Shown here: positions 18,355-25,744 of the stretch, one piece after another
Numbering within the stretch: the stretch's first letter is position 1
Layout: each line of letters begins with the position of its first letter
Source: Candidatus Gastranaerophilales bacterium
GTDB taxonomy: Bacteria > Cyanobacteriota > Vampirovibrionia > Gastranaerophilales > Gastranaerophilaceae
Assembly: GCA_944325665.1 (NCBI GenBank)
Contig: CALVAY010000008.1
Location: 20,085-84,084, forward strand
Direction: 5' to 3'
Length of the DNA stretch: 64,000 nucleotides
Notes under the pieces: generated by a model
The model's input: the letters and a program-made list of their open reading frames with translations, nothing else
Told to the model about the DNA's origin: nothing
Databases searched by the model: none
Made by a program: the position numbers and the translations under genes

Positions 18355-18630
18355 ATGAAAAGTCAAAATATTGATATAGAACAATACACGGCTATTTTTA
18401 AAGCATTGGCACACCCCACACGTCTTACTATTGCATACAATTTAATGCTAAAACCCGAATGCAATGTAAGTAGAATGTGCGAATGCCTGAATATACCTCA
18501 GCCGACAGTTTCGCAACACTTATCCATTTTAAAAAATGCCGACGTAATAACAGGCTCAAGACACGGTAATCAAATATGCTATAAGATTGAAAACCCTAAT
18601 GTTATAGCTATTTTGAAACAACTATCTTAG
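18355..18630 (+). CDS. ArsR-family transcriptional regulator
   Basis: This 91-residue winged-helix protein has FKALAHPTRL at the N-terminus and recognition helix QPTVSQHLSILK at about 50-61. Cysteines C36, C42, C44 and C75 are candidates for sensing; C42 and C44 lie in the helix used by arsenic and persulfide sensors of this family. It is divergent from the sulfur-relay fusion, so a persulfide, sulfide or metalloid inducer is plausible (inference). The start is probably leaderless, since the -10 ends six bases before the ATG. Confidence 0.88.
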   Translation: MKSQNIDIEQYTAIFKALAHPTRLTIAYNLMLKPECNVSRMCECLNIPQPTVSQHLSILKNADVITGSRHGNQICYKIENPNVIAILKQLS

Positions 18631-18732
18631 TGTCATCATTTCAGGCGCAACTCTACCAAATATTTTCCTTAACTAGCAAAGAACTATCTTTAGAATTTTT
18701 AAGACAACAACACTGTTTAAGGATTAATAAAT

Positions 18733-19503
18733 ATGAGAGTAGAGAGAATTTCAACACCAAGAATTAATAACTATAAAAGCAGCGGCAATTATAAATACAA
18801 TCAAGCAATGCAATTTGATTCGGTTTCGTTTGGAAAAAAAGATGACGAGACAAAGAAGCCAAGCTTCAGAGAAAAAGTTTTAGCATTCTTCAACAAAAGT
18901 GAACCGCTAAGTCCCGAGGAAGAAAGAAGCGAAGAAATACAAGATGTTATTTCATCCCTAAAAAAACAAACCGGTTTTTTAAGAAAAGATGCTAAATATT
19001 ATCACAGTTATTTAGATTTATTATACAAAACAGGTAGGGCGGATAACTTTAACATGCTCCTTATGGGAGAAACAAAAAGAGTTCTTTTTGGCGAAATATC
19101 GCCACAGAGCAATTTGCCTAAAACCGTTACTGTTGTTGACATGAAAGAGGGTATGCAAATAGACAAAACTTTTAGTGCACCAAACGGGTTTAATTCACCT
19201 TTTGTAGTAAAGTACAATTTTGATGAAAATACTGAAATTGAACTTAACATATTGGGTATTATGCCATTGTCAATTGTTGAGAAAGACACGGATACAAAAG
19301 AGAAAAGAATGCTAATGCCTACAAAAAACGGCTTCTATTTTGTAACATCTATATACGATGAGGATAACGACTCGGAAGAAAAAATTCTCGAAATAAACTA
19401 TGACCCGACAGATTGGAGCAACAGTTTTTATATGTCAAGAAATGACGAAGGAGAAGAGGAAGTATATAGGTATAATCCAAAGAGCAAGATGTGGAGTGTA
19501 TAA
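18733..19503 (+). CDS. Orphan protein with N-terminal SFGKK motif
   Basis: The 256-residue protein has no domain I recognise. The first 45 residues are disordered and basic, with VSFGKKDDE at 31-39, like the FG motif of other orphans in this window. The rest is mixed alpha/beta and charged, with no signal peptide or membrane helix. AAGGATTAATAAAT precedes the ATG. It stands alone between the ArsR gene and a convergent creD remnant. Confidence 0.65.
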   Translation: MRVERISTPRINNYKSSGNYKYNQAMQFDSVSFGKKDDETKKPSFREKVLAFFNKSEPLSPEEERSEEIQDVISSLKKQTGFLRKDAKYYHSYLDLLYKTGRADNFNMLLMGETKRVLFGEISPQSNLPKTVTVVDMKEGMQIDKTFSAPNGFNSPFVVKYNFDENTEIELNILGIMPLSIVEKDTDTKEKRMLMPTKNGFYFVTSIYDEDNDSEEKILEINYDPTDWSNSFYMSRNDEGEEEVYRYNPKSKMWSV

Positions 19504-19507
19504 TTAA

Positions 19508-20359
19508 CTAATCATCATTTCCTTCATACCATTCTACATTTCTTGTAGCATACATAATTGCAGCAACAATAACAAATAAGATAAAGCTTCCTATTAAAAG
19601 AGAAAAATCTTGAATTACAAGCAATGTGTACAAGAAAGTGTACAATAAAAGAATGGCGGAAGTTATAAGAAGAGTAAATTTAGGGTTTTGCTTCTTAGTC
19701 AGTACAAAATAAGTGTAAGTGCATATCAAGCCTACGGTAAATAATACCGAAATAAGATAAGCCCACACAAATGGTATAAATTCAGAAATTGACGTTAACA
19801 GCAGATAAAATATTAACAAAGCCCCACCCATCAGCATATATTGTATAGGGTGTATAGGCGTGTTTTTCTTTTGGGTAATTTCAAAAACATAATATGCAAC
19901 AAAGGTTAAAAGCAAGAATAGAAATGCATATTTAACTGACCTTAGAGACATTCTGTAATTGTCAACAGGTGTCAATAGGGATACTGACGCCTTGTTTGTA
20001 ACTACTCCATCGGATTTAACTGTTGCAATTTTTGGAACAGACCAATATGCGCTAAAATCTTTGCTTGTAACAGTGCGTTCTTGCGGCAAATAATCACCTT
20101 CAAAGCCAGGGTCTTTCCAGTTGCCGCTTATTGATATTTTACTTGTTGTACCGGAAGGCTCAACAGATAAGGTATTTATACCTCTTAGCGTATATTCAAT
20201 TTCAAAAGGAATTTTATCCGAATTTAGTGTTAAATATCTAATACAAATGTTGTCATCAGTAACTTTTAATTCGTCATTTGCCAATTTGAATTTTGGGGCT
20301 TCGACAAACCCTTTTGAATCAGAAACATCAAAAAATAATTCAGATTTAATATTAATAAC
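19508..20359 (-). pseudogene. creD: creD remnant, 5' truncated
   Basis: The reading frame matches the C-terminal 60% of the inner-membrane protein CreD: the end of its periplasmic beta domain, then about six membrane helices. A full CreD is around 450 residues and begins with a membrane helix; here the frame opens right after a TAA at 20362-20360 and no ATG is available. The first possible start (TTG at 20284) has no good ribosome-binding site. The homologous sequence clearly continues for 25 codons before that TTG. I read this as a gene cut by a deletion or rearrangement next to the arsR gene. Confidence 0.68.
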
Positions 20360-20386
20360 TTATTTATTTAAAAAAGGCAAGATATT

Positions 20387-20668
20387 TTAATTATTTTCAA
20401 CAACATCAATGCATCTTATAAATTCGCTCACGCAATGGGTTTTAAGTGAATAGTAAACATTAAGCCCTACTTTTTTATCCTGAATTAAGCCCGCTTCTTT
20501 TAATTTAATCAAACTTTTTGAAATATGAGGCTGCTCATAATTTAATTTTTCAACAATTTCACAAACACACTTTTCGCCGTCAGCTAAAAAATCAATTATC
20601 TCGAGCCTTACAGGGTTAGATAAAGCTTTAAACAGTTTGGCTTTTTTATTATAAATTTCACTCTTCAC
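20387..20668 (-). CDS. ArsR-family regulator with CVC metalloid-binding motif
   Basis: The 93-residue winged-helix repressor has FKALSNPVRLEIIDFL and the EKCVCEI motif at about 32-38, matching the ELCVCDL arsenite site of ArsR. The recognition helix is QPHISKSLIKLK. The GTG start at 20668 has GAGGTAA upstream. It is divergent from a permease whose promoter spacer holds a perfect palindrome, so an arsenite- or metal-induced switch is likely. Confidence 0.88.
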   Translation of the reverse strand: MKSEIYNKKAKLFKALSNPVRLEIIDFLADGEKCVCEIVEKLNYEQPHISKSLIKLKEAGLIQDKKVGLNVYYSLKTHCVSEFIRCIDVVENN

Positions 20669-20683
20669 GACTTACCTCATAAA

Positions 20684-20712
20684 TTGACAATATTCCAAAA
20701 GTGGAATATAAT
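20684..20712 (+). promoter_or_regulatory. Consensus promoter with palindromic ArsR-type operator in the spacer
   Basis: TTGACA (20684-20689), a 17-base spacer and TATAAT (20707-20712) form a perfect housekeeping promoter. The spacer contains ATATTCC-AAAAGT-GGAATAT (20690-20709), an exact 7-bp inverted repeat. A repressor bound there would block RNA polymerase. An ORF read from 20684 would start inside the -35 box, so that start is not real. Confidence 0.85.
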
Positions 20713-20731
20713 GTTTTTATATATTCCGATT

Positions 20732-21139
20732 ATGGCATATATTATATTATTGTCAACGGGAGCGAACTATGTTTTTAAAATTTGGCTGTTTGTTCTGTTG
20801 GGAGTAGGAGTAGGAGCATTTTTGCACGGATATGTACCACAAGAATTTTTTATAAAATATATGTCAAATGATAATTTCTTCGCTGTGCCATTAACAGTAA
20901 TAGCCGGTATTCCGCTTTATGCCGATGCAACAACTATTATTCCTATTGCACAAGTTTTAATTCAAAAAGGCGCTGCTATTGGCACAGTTTTAGTATTTAT
21001 GATGGCAACAGTTGGCTTATCGTTACCTGAAATGATTATTTTATCAAGGGTTATGAAAAAAGAGTTGATAATCAGGTATGTAATCTTTATGTTTATAACA
21101 TTTACTATTGTCGGATATTTTTACAACTTTATTTTATAA
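20732..21139 (+). CDS. Half-size permease (C-terminal half of DUF318/ArsP-type family)
   Basis: From ATG 20732 the product is 135 residues with four or so membrane helices. AGIPLYADATTIIPIAQVL and SLPEMIILSRVM match the second half of YraQ/ArsP-type permeases, which are normally about 300 residues with two similar halves. The N-terminal half is absent, and the promoter directly upstream shows that this short form is the transcribed unit. It may work as a dimer or be a decayed gene. The adjacent CVC-type ArsR suggests arsenical or metal efflux. Confidence 0.72.
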   Translation: MAYIILLSTGANYVFKIWLFVLLGVGVGAFLHGYVPQEFFIKYMSNDNFFAVPLTVIAGIPLYADATTIIPIAQVLIQKGAAIGTVLVFMMATVGLSLPEMIILSRVMKKELIIRYVIFMFITFTIVGYFYNFIL

Positions 21140-21252
21140 AATCAGAATATCATACTCGATACTTACAACTCTTTGTTGTCAGTCTTGACTAATTATTAAA
21201 TTGCCTGCAAAATTAATTCTCCCGCTGAATTACTCGCGAAGGAAAATTTAAA

Positions 21253-22212
21253 TTAATTTTTTAATAAAATAAAACGACTGCCCATATCAGCTGTTTCATC
21301 AGGGTATATTTTTTGGTCTTCCATGTAACTTATAGGAGTTTTTTTTGTATATACAAAAGTCTTTCCTATCTGCTCAGTACCATCACTCAAGGTTTTGCAA
21401 CCTTCTCTATACATAAATGTATCAGGATACACAAAGAGTGGGTCCTGGACAGTAATTCTTCGCGCTACTTCACGTAAGCCATCCGCAGTTTCATTTATAC
21501 CTTCTTCCACTTGAATTAAAGAACCATCTACAAAGATTGACTTTCTTATAATTTTGCCATCTTCGCCAAATTCTTCCATAATTTTTTGTGCACCGTTACC
21601 TGTAATTTTTCTTAAAAACGTTCCGTCAGGCTTTACTTCTTCACCTCTATTGAACAATTCCGTAACTTCATCAGATATCTTTTGCACTTTTTCTGACAGG
21701 TTATCATAGTGTTTTGCAATCATATCTTCAACATATTCTCGAAATACCTTGGTTGCTTGTTCTATATCATCAAGTTCTTTTTGACTTATTTCTACAGCTT
21801 CAAAAACAACAGGTGTTTGTTCTTGGCTAATTAACATTTTAATTTTATCAATTTGTTTTGGGTTAAGCTCTGCACCCACACTGGTTGCCTGCTTTTGCAT
21901 TTCACCTGCAATCTCGTCAGCAATATCGTCTGTCTGCCTTTGCACATGTTGCGTTGTTTCACTAAATACTTCCTGCAATGCACTAGGCTTCCATTTTTTT
22001 ATGGCAACTGCGGCACCGACGCCAACAAGTGCGAGAGCACCAAGTACACCCATTATTGTCGCAGGTTTTTTACTGCTTTTATGGGGCAATATTTCCTGTG
22101 GAGCATTATCTTGCGCAGCTTGCGGATTTATTGTAGCATTTTTTACCTCGGTACTTGTTGCATCAAAACTTGTTTTAAAAATGCTAAATGGATTTGGTTG
22201 ACCTACGATCAT
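21253..22212 (-). CDS. Orphan single-pass membrane protein
   Basis: I do not recognise this 319-residue protein. A possible membrane helix lies at about residues 52-69 (TIMGVLGALALVGVGAAVAI). The long part after it is acidic and helical, with coiled-coil-like stretches to about 215. There is no signal peptide before the helix; the first 50 residues are polar and include PFSIFKTSF. AGGAG stands before the ATG, and an extended -10 (TGTTATAAT on the minus strand) lies at 22285-22277. Its neighbours give no functional hint. Confidence 0.7.
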   Translation of the reverse strand: MIVGQPNPFSIFKTSFDATSTEVKNATINPQAAQDNAPQEILPHKSSKKPATIMGVLGALALVGVGAAVAIKKWKPSALQEVFSETTQHVQRQTDDIADEIAGEMQKQATSVGAELNPKQIDKIKMLISQEQTPVVFEAVEISQKELDDIEQATKVFREYVEDMIAKHYDNLSEKVQKISDEVTELFNRGEEVKPDGTFLRKITGNGAQKIMEEFGEDGKIIRKSIFVDGSLIQVEEGINETADGLREVARRITVQDPLFVYPDTFMYREGCKTLSDGTEQIGKTFVYTKKTPISYMEDQKIYPDETADMGSRFILLKN

Positions 22213-22276
22213 AAATACTCCTGTAACTTAACATATATTATTACTAAAACATATAAAAAAATAAAATTGCCAGCTT

Positions 22277-22285
22277 ATTATAACA
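22277..22285 (-). promoter_or_regulatory. Extended -10 promoter of the orphan membrane protein gene
   Basis: TGTTATAAT on the minus strand (22285-22277) matches an extended -10 element and lies 65 bases before the ATG at 22212. No clear -35 box is seen. Confidence 0.5.
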
Positions 22286-22700
22286 AAAAACAACTTTCAG
22301 TGGGGCTTTAGGGTAGCATTTTGGCTTTCAGTCAAAATGCTTAATTTTGAATCTGACTATAAAATTTATTGTGCATATGAAAAACCAAACAGTTTTTGTT
22401 AAACTTAACGACTTTTGAAACTAGTAAAAATCCATTTTAGCAAGTTTTGATTTTCTACAATCAACCAACTTTCAACCGCCGAAAGTTAGAATGCTTTGGT
22501 TTTTACTCTCAAATGACAAAAGTACTTCCTGGCAAACAGGCTTAAAAAAATATAGCAATCAAGTCCTCGCATTTATCAATAATAATATCGTTTGCATATA
22601 CATTTGGGGTATAGATTAAAAACAGACATAACAATACAATCCGTTTAATTAATTTCATTTTGCCACCTTTCGCATCGCAACAATATTTTAATACAAAAAT
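22286..22700. other. Non-coding stretch with two perfect hairpins
   Basis: No convincing gene is visible here. AGCATTTTG (22315-22323) pairs perfectly with CAAAATGCT (22333-22341), and AACTTTC (22468-22474) with GAAAGTT (22481-22487). Neither is followed by a T run, so they are not ordinary terminators. A 101-codon open frame on the minus strand reaches into this region but overlaps tRNA-Phe and has no supporting features. Confidence 0.45.
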
Positions 22701-22752
22701 GCCACGTCTGAGGAATCGACTGCACGGGACGCAAGGACTGTGCAAGTCCCTT
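22701..22752 (-). pseudogene. tRNA-like 3' fragment
   Basis: On the minus strand, AAGGGAC-TTGCACA-GTCCTT looks like an anticodon arm with GCA, and GTCGATTCC followed by AGACGTGGCA resembles the T arm and acceptor end of the tRNA-Phe lying just upstream (TTCGATTCC, AGACGCGGCA). The 5' half with a matching acceptor strand is missing. I read it as a decayed tRNA copy, not a working gene. Confidence 0.45.
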
Positions 22753-22789
22753 GTGGACAAAATTTGTCCGTCGTAATAAACAAAAAATT

Positions 22790-22862
22790 TGCCGCGTCTC
22801 GGAATCGAACCAAGGACACAGGGATTTTCAGTCCCTTGCTCTACCAACTGAGCTAACGCGGC
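22790..22862 (-). tRNA. tRNA-Phe (anticodon GAA)
   Basis: The minus strand folds as a full cloverleaf: acceptor GCCGCGT/ACGCGGC, D stem GCTC/GAGC, anticodon stem AGGGA/TCCCT around CTGAAAA, T stem CTTGG/CCGAG with TTCGATT loop, and discriminator A. The anticodon is GAA. CCA is not encoded. It is preceded on the same strand by two tandem 98-bp repeats and a promoter, so the precursor has a long 5' leader. Confidence 0.96.
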
Positions 22863-23058
22863 AAAAGTATTACATATTTAATTTTCAATTTCCTCATTAG
22901 CTCAGTTGGTGAATCTACTTATATTCTTGTTTCGTTTCACTCAACAAGGGCTAACGCGGCAAAAATATTACATATTTAATTTTCAATTTCCTTATTAGCT
23001 CAGTTGGTGAATTTACTTATATTCTTGTTTCGTTTCACTCAACAAGGGCTAACGCGGC
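22863..23058. repeat. Two 98-bp tandem repeats built from tRNA-Phe 5' sequence
   Basis: Units 22863-22960 and 22961-23058 differ at three positions. In the minus-strand sense each unit begins with GCCGCGTTAGC, the first 11 bases of tRNA-Phe, then diverges into a small hairpin (CTTGTT/AACAAG). Near its 3' end it carries ACCAACTGAGCTAA, the exact reverse complement of bases 7-20 of the tRNA. The leader could therefore form a 14-bp duplex with the tRNA D-arm region. The units match no IS or CRISPR structure. Confidence 0.85.
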
Positions 23059-23070
23059 AAAGCCGATAGA

Positions 23071-23101
23071 ATTATAATACCAGCTCAAGCTCACAAGTCA
23101 A
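23071..23101 (-). promoter_or_regulatory. Promoter of the tRNA-Phe precursor
   Basis: TTGACT (23101-23096) is followed after 16 bases by TATTAT (23079-23074), or after 19 by TATAAT (23076-23071). Transcription would start near 23065 and run through both 98-bp repeats into tRNA-Phe. Confidence 0.7.
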
Positions 23102-23161
23102 CAAAATATTTTATTTACGTGTTTTACTACAATACAAACATTTTTACATAAGGGAGGTAAT

Positions 23162-23536
23162 ATGAAAATAAACAGTGTTTCAAATGTCAACTTTGGGTCA
23201 AACGTAAAATTTACTGAGGACTTCAAAAAAACACCCGAAGAAAAACTCGGCAGGATTAATTCCTCAATTATAAAAAGTGCCCTTGAAGAGCTTGAAGAAA
23301 ATGGCAAAGATGACACAGTCAAAGTCTTTATAACAGACGGCTGGGAAGATTATATGTTGGCAATGAAAGTCGAAAAGGAAATTAACGGACAAAAATACGA
23401 AGGAACAGCTAAAATGTCCCTATTTTATAAAAATTTAAGCACAAAAGATGTACACAAAATATACGATGAAGCAGCCCAAAAAGCCGAAAGTATGAAAACT
23501 CCTGCCAAAGAAAGTATTTTTAGCAAATATATGTAA
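23162..23536 (+). CDS. Small orphan protein with NFGS motif
   Basis: The 124-residue, lysine- and glutamate-rich protein has the N-terminal pattern MKINSVSNVNFGS, with NFGS at residues 10-13. It starts like orphans at 60039 and 60947. There is no signal peptide and no recognised domain. The ribosome-binding site GGGAGGTAAT is the strongest in the window, implying high translation. It ends back-to-back with the convergent dehydrogenase at 23537. Confidence 0.7.
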   Translation: MKINSVSNVNFGSNVKFTEDFKKTPEEKLGRINSSIIKSALEELEENGKDDTVKVFITDGWEDYMLAMKVEKEINGQKYEGTAKMSLFYKNLSTKDVHKIYDEAAQKAESMKTPAKESIFSKYM

Positions 23537-24574
23537 CTAATTCTCCAATAAAACCTTTATCGCTTCGCCGTTTCCGTGCATTTCAAGCGCACGTTTAGCA
23601 TATTTCATTTGCATGGTTTTTGTAATTAATTTCTCAACATCAACCTGACCGGATGAAATTAACCCCAGAGCCTGCCTAAAATATTTAGGCGTATGGTGAA
23701 ATACGCTAATAATATTTACTTCATCGTAATGCAATCTGCGTGTGTCAATATTAACGCTTGTACCCGCCGAGCAGCCGCCAAAAAGGTGAACAACCCCGCC
23801 ACGTCTAACTAAAGAAAACATTCTCTCCCAAATTTCGGGCAAACCGACGCACTCAATTGCAACATCTAAGCCCCTGCCTTCTTCAGTCATGGTCATTATC
23901 ATATCTTTTGGATCGGGATATTTTTTAAGGTCAATTACTTCATCAGCCAGTGCAAATTCTTTTGCCATTTTTAATTTTAACGGATTTCTGCCCATAGCGA
24001 TTACTTTTGCACCCTTTAGTTTTGCAAGGCGGGCAAACATAAGCCCGATTGGACCAATACCGACTATTCCAACCGTATCGCCCTTTTGGATAGGGGTTCT
24101 TTCAATCCCATGAACAACATTTGCCAATGGCTCGCAAAAAACAGCACGCCTAAAAGGCACATCATCAGGGATTATTAGAAGATTTTTTTCTACAATTCTT
24201 TTTGGAATTGTTATGTATTGCGCATAAGCGCCGTTTAAAAGGTCAAGATTTTCACACAAATTTTCTTCACCGCGACGGCAGAAAAAACACTCTCCGCAAG
24301 GAGCAGAGTTAGCCCCGACGACTCTGTCGCCGACTTTAAAGTTTTCGACGCCTTCGCCAAGCTGAACAATTGTACCTGCAAATTCATGCCCAAAACCCGA
24401 GGGAGTTTTTTTAATTAAAACAGGATGCCCTCTTCTTAGTGTTTTAACATCCGTACCACAGGTAAGAGCTGCTTCTACCTTAACTAAAACCTCGCCTTCA
24501 TCAGGCATTTTAACATTCACTTCTTCATAGCGAATGTCTTTTGGGGCATAGTACATAACAGCTTTCATTTTCAT
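23537..24574 (-). CDS. Zinc-dependent MDR dehydrogenase (second of a pair)
   Basis: The 345-residue protein is a medium-chain zinc dehydrogenase of the sorbitol/threonine dehydrogenase branch. Catalytic ligands are the Cys of LTCGTD and the His-Glu of GHEFAG; structural-zinc cysteines are in APCGECFFCRRGEENLC; the NAD motif is GIGPIG. Its start overlaps the previous dehydrogenase by four bases (ATGA), so the pair is co-translated and may form a heteromer or act in sequence on a polyol. The substrate is unknown. Confidence 0.85.
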   Translation of the reverse strand: MKMKAVMYYAPKDIRYEEVNVKMPDEGEVLVKVEAALTCGTDVKTLRRGHPVLIKKTPSGFGHEFAGTIVQLGEGVENFKVGDRVVGANSAPCGECFFCRRGEENLCENLDLLNGAYAQYITIPKRIVEKNLLIIPDDVPFRRAVFCEPLANVVHGIERTPIQKGDTVGIVGIGPIGLMFARLAKLKGAKVIAMGRNPLKLKMAKEFALADEVIDLKKYPDPKDMIMTMTEEGRGLDVAIECVGLPEIWERMFSLVRRGGVVHLFGGCSAGTSVNIDTRRLHYDEVNIISVFHHTPKYFRQALGLISSGQVDVEKLITKTMQMKYAKRALEMHGNGEAIKVLLEN

Positions 24575-25545
24575 ATTTTTATATAGGCCTTAAAAATCTT
24601 TCCGCAAATATTATCTTCAATCGCTGACGGCAAATTGTCAAGAGTATAAATTGTACTTACATCTTTGGTGTTTACTTTATTTTCAACCAACAATTCATAC
24701 GAAATTTTATAATCCTCGGGCGAAGGCGAATAGCTTGGTATAACGCTTATTTCTCGATAATACAAGTCATTATTTCTATACCCGTCATCGTTTTCAACAG
24801 ATGAAAATACAATAATTTTCCCGCCGTCTCTTACATGCTCTAATGCGGTTGGAATAGCCTTTGAAGAACCTGATGTCATAAAAATTGTGTCATAGCTGTC
24901 TTTTTTATAAGTTACGCCGAATTTTTTGGCAAATTCTTCTCTTTGAGTATTAATATCAAAGCCAAAAGTCCTAACTCCAAAAGCTTTAAGCGCTTCAGCC
25001 GTAATTAGACCAATCGAGCCTAATCCTAATACAAGAGAATTGGATTTTGAATTATCCTTATCAAGTTCATAGCCAGCACGCCTAATTGCACGCACAACAC
25101 ATGCCAGAGGCTCAAGAAAAGCAATTTGAGCATAATCCATATCTTTTGGAACAGGAAAAACGGTATATTTCAAGTGATTTTCATCAACTCTAATAAATTC
25201 CGAAAACCCGCAAGGTGAAATGTTTGAATTTTTAAATGTCTTGCACATTGAATAAGCGCCAATGCGGCAATAGTCGCAACTAAAGCATGGGTAATGATGA
25301 CCGAGTGCAACAATTTCGCCAACTTTAAAATCGGTATCGGAATTTATTTCAACAATTTCGCCGACTACCTCATGCCCAAGTATAACTTTTGCTTCGTTTT
25401 CCTTTGTAGCATGCTTAATTTTAACAATGTCCGAGCCGCACAAACCGCAACCGAGAACTTTTATAATCGCACCCCTGCCTTGAAGGGAAGGCTTTTTAGC
25501 ATCAACTATCTGAACTTTTAAATCGATTAACTTTGCACTTTTCAT
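24571..25545 (-). CDS. Zinc-dependent MDR dehydrogenase (first of a pair)
   Basis: From the ATG at 25545 (AGGAG five bases upstream; a GTG two codons earlier is less well placed) the product is 324 residues. It has LCGSDIV, GHEVVG and the structural zinc set CFSCDYCRIGAYSMC. The Rossmann motif is LGLGSIG, and the catalytic domain is typical but the C-terminal part is slightly short. It follows a 56-residue pilin-like ORF by eight bases and overlaps the next dehydrogenase. Confidence 0.82.
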   Translation of the reverse strand: MKSAKLIDLKVQIVDAKKPSLQGRGAIIKVLGCGLCGSDIVKIKHATKENEAKVILGHEVVGEIVEINSDTDFKVGEIVALGHHYPCFSCDYCRIGAYSMCKTFKNSNISPCGFSEFIRVDENHLKYTVFPVPKDMDYAQIAFLEPLACVVRAIRRAGYELDKDNSKSNSLVLGLGSIGLITAEALKAFGVRTFGFDINTQREEFAKKFGVTYKKDSYDTIFMTSGSSKAIPTALEHVRDGGKIIVFSSVENDDGYRNNDLYYREISVIPSYSPSPEDYKISYELLVENKVNTKDVSTIYTLDNLPSAIEDNICGKIFKAYIKI

Positions 25546-25553
25546 TACCACTC

Positions 25554-25724
25554 CTATGGTGTCATAGGCGGCACCACAACCGTATTTGTACCTGATTCTT
25601 GAACACCAAAAGTAGCTTGTTGTTCAATTCCTCTCAATTTAAAGTGATTTACAAAAATAGTTATAAAAATCAGCACAAAAGCTGCTATTAAAGTAAATTC
25701 CAAAATAGATTGAGCTTGTTTCAT
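25554..25724 (-). CDS. 56-residue pilin-like small membrane protein
   Basis: A short ORF starts at ATG 25724 and stops at 25554. KQAQSILEFTLIAAFVLIF at residues 2-20 resembles the start of Flp/TadE-type pilins, where a Glu five residues into the hydrophobic helix follows the processing site. The tail is polar and ends VVVPPMTP. It lacks a ribosome-binding site; TATAAT ends six bases before the ATG, so it is probably leaderless. Its stop overlaps the ribosome-binding site of the next dehydrogenase gene. No other tad genes are in the window, so the pilin assignment is tentative. Confidence 0.6.
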   Translation of the reverse strand: MKQAQSILEFTLIAAFVLIFITIFVNHFKLRGIEQQATFGVQESGTNTVVVPPMTP

Positions 25725-25730
25725 AGTTGC

Positions 25731-25738
25731 ATTATACT
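25731..25738. promoter_or_regulatory. Overlapping divergent -10 elements
   Basis: The minus-strand TATAAT (25736-25731) and plus-strand TATACT (25733-25738) share four base pairs. Each ends six bases before its own ATG (25724 and 25745). The two leaderless genes must compete for the same DNA. Confidence 0.75.
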
Positions 25739-25744
25739 ACAATT

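Noticed and set aside
20121..20390. 89-codon plus-strand frame opposite the creD remnant
   Set aside because: It is a shadow of the CreD-like frame; the minus-strand translation shows clear family similarity and membrane helices.
20684..20731. TTG start at 20684 for the half permease
   Set aside because: The codon is the first part of a perfect -35 box (TTGACA) with TATAAT 17 bases later, so it lies upstream of the transcript start.
22542..22847. 101-codon open frame on the minus strand
   Set aside because: It runs through tRNA-Phe in antisense-free overlap on the same strand, has no ribosome-binding site and no domain; the C-terminal part looks like chance translation of the tRNA region.
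22863..23058. Two near-identical repeats considered as a CRISPR array
   Set aside because: The units are 98 bp, directly adjacent without spacers, and are derived from tRNA-Phe sequence; no cas genes are present.
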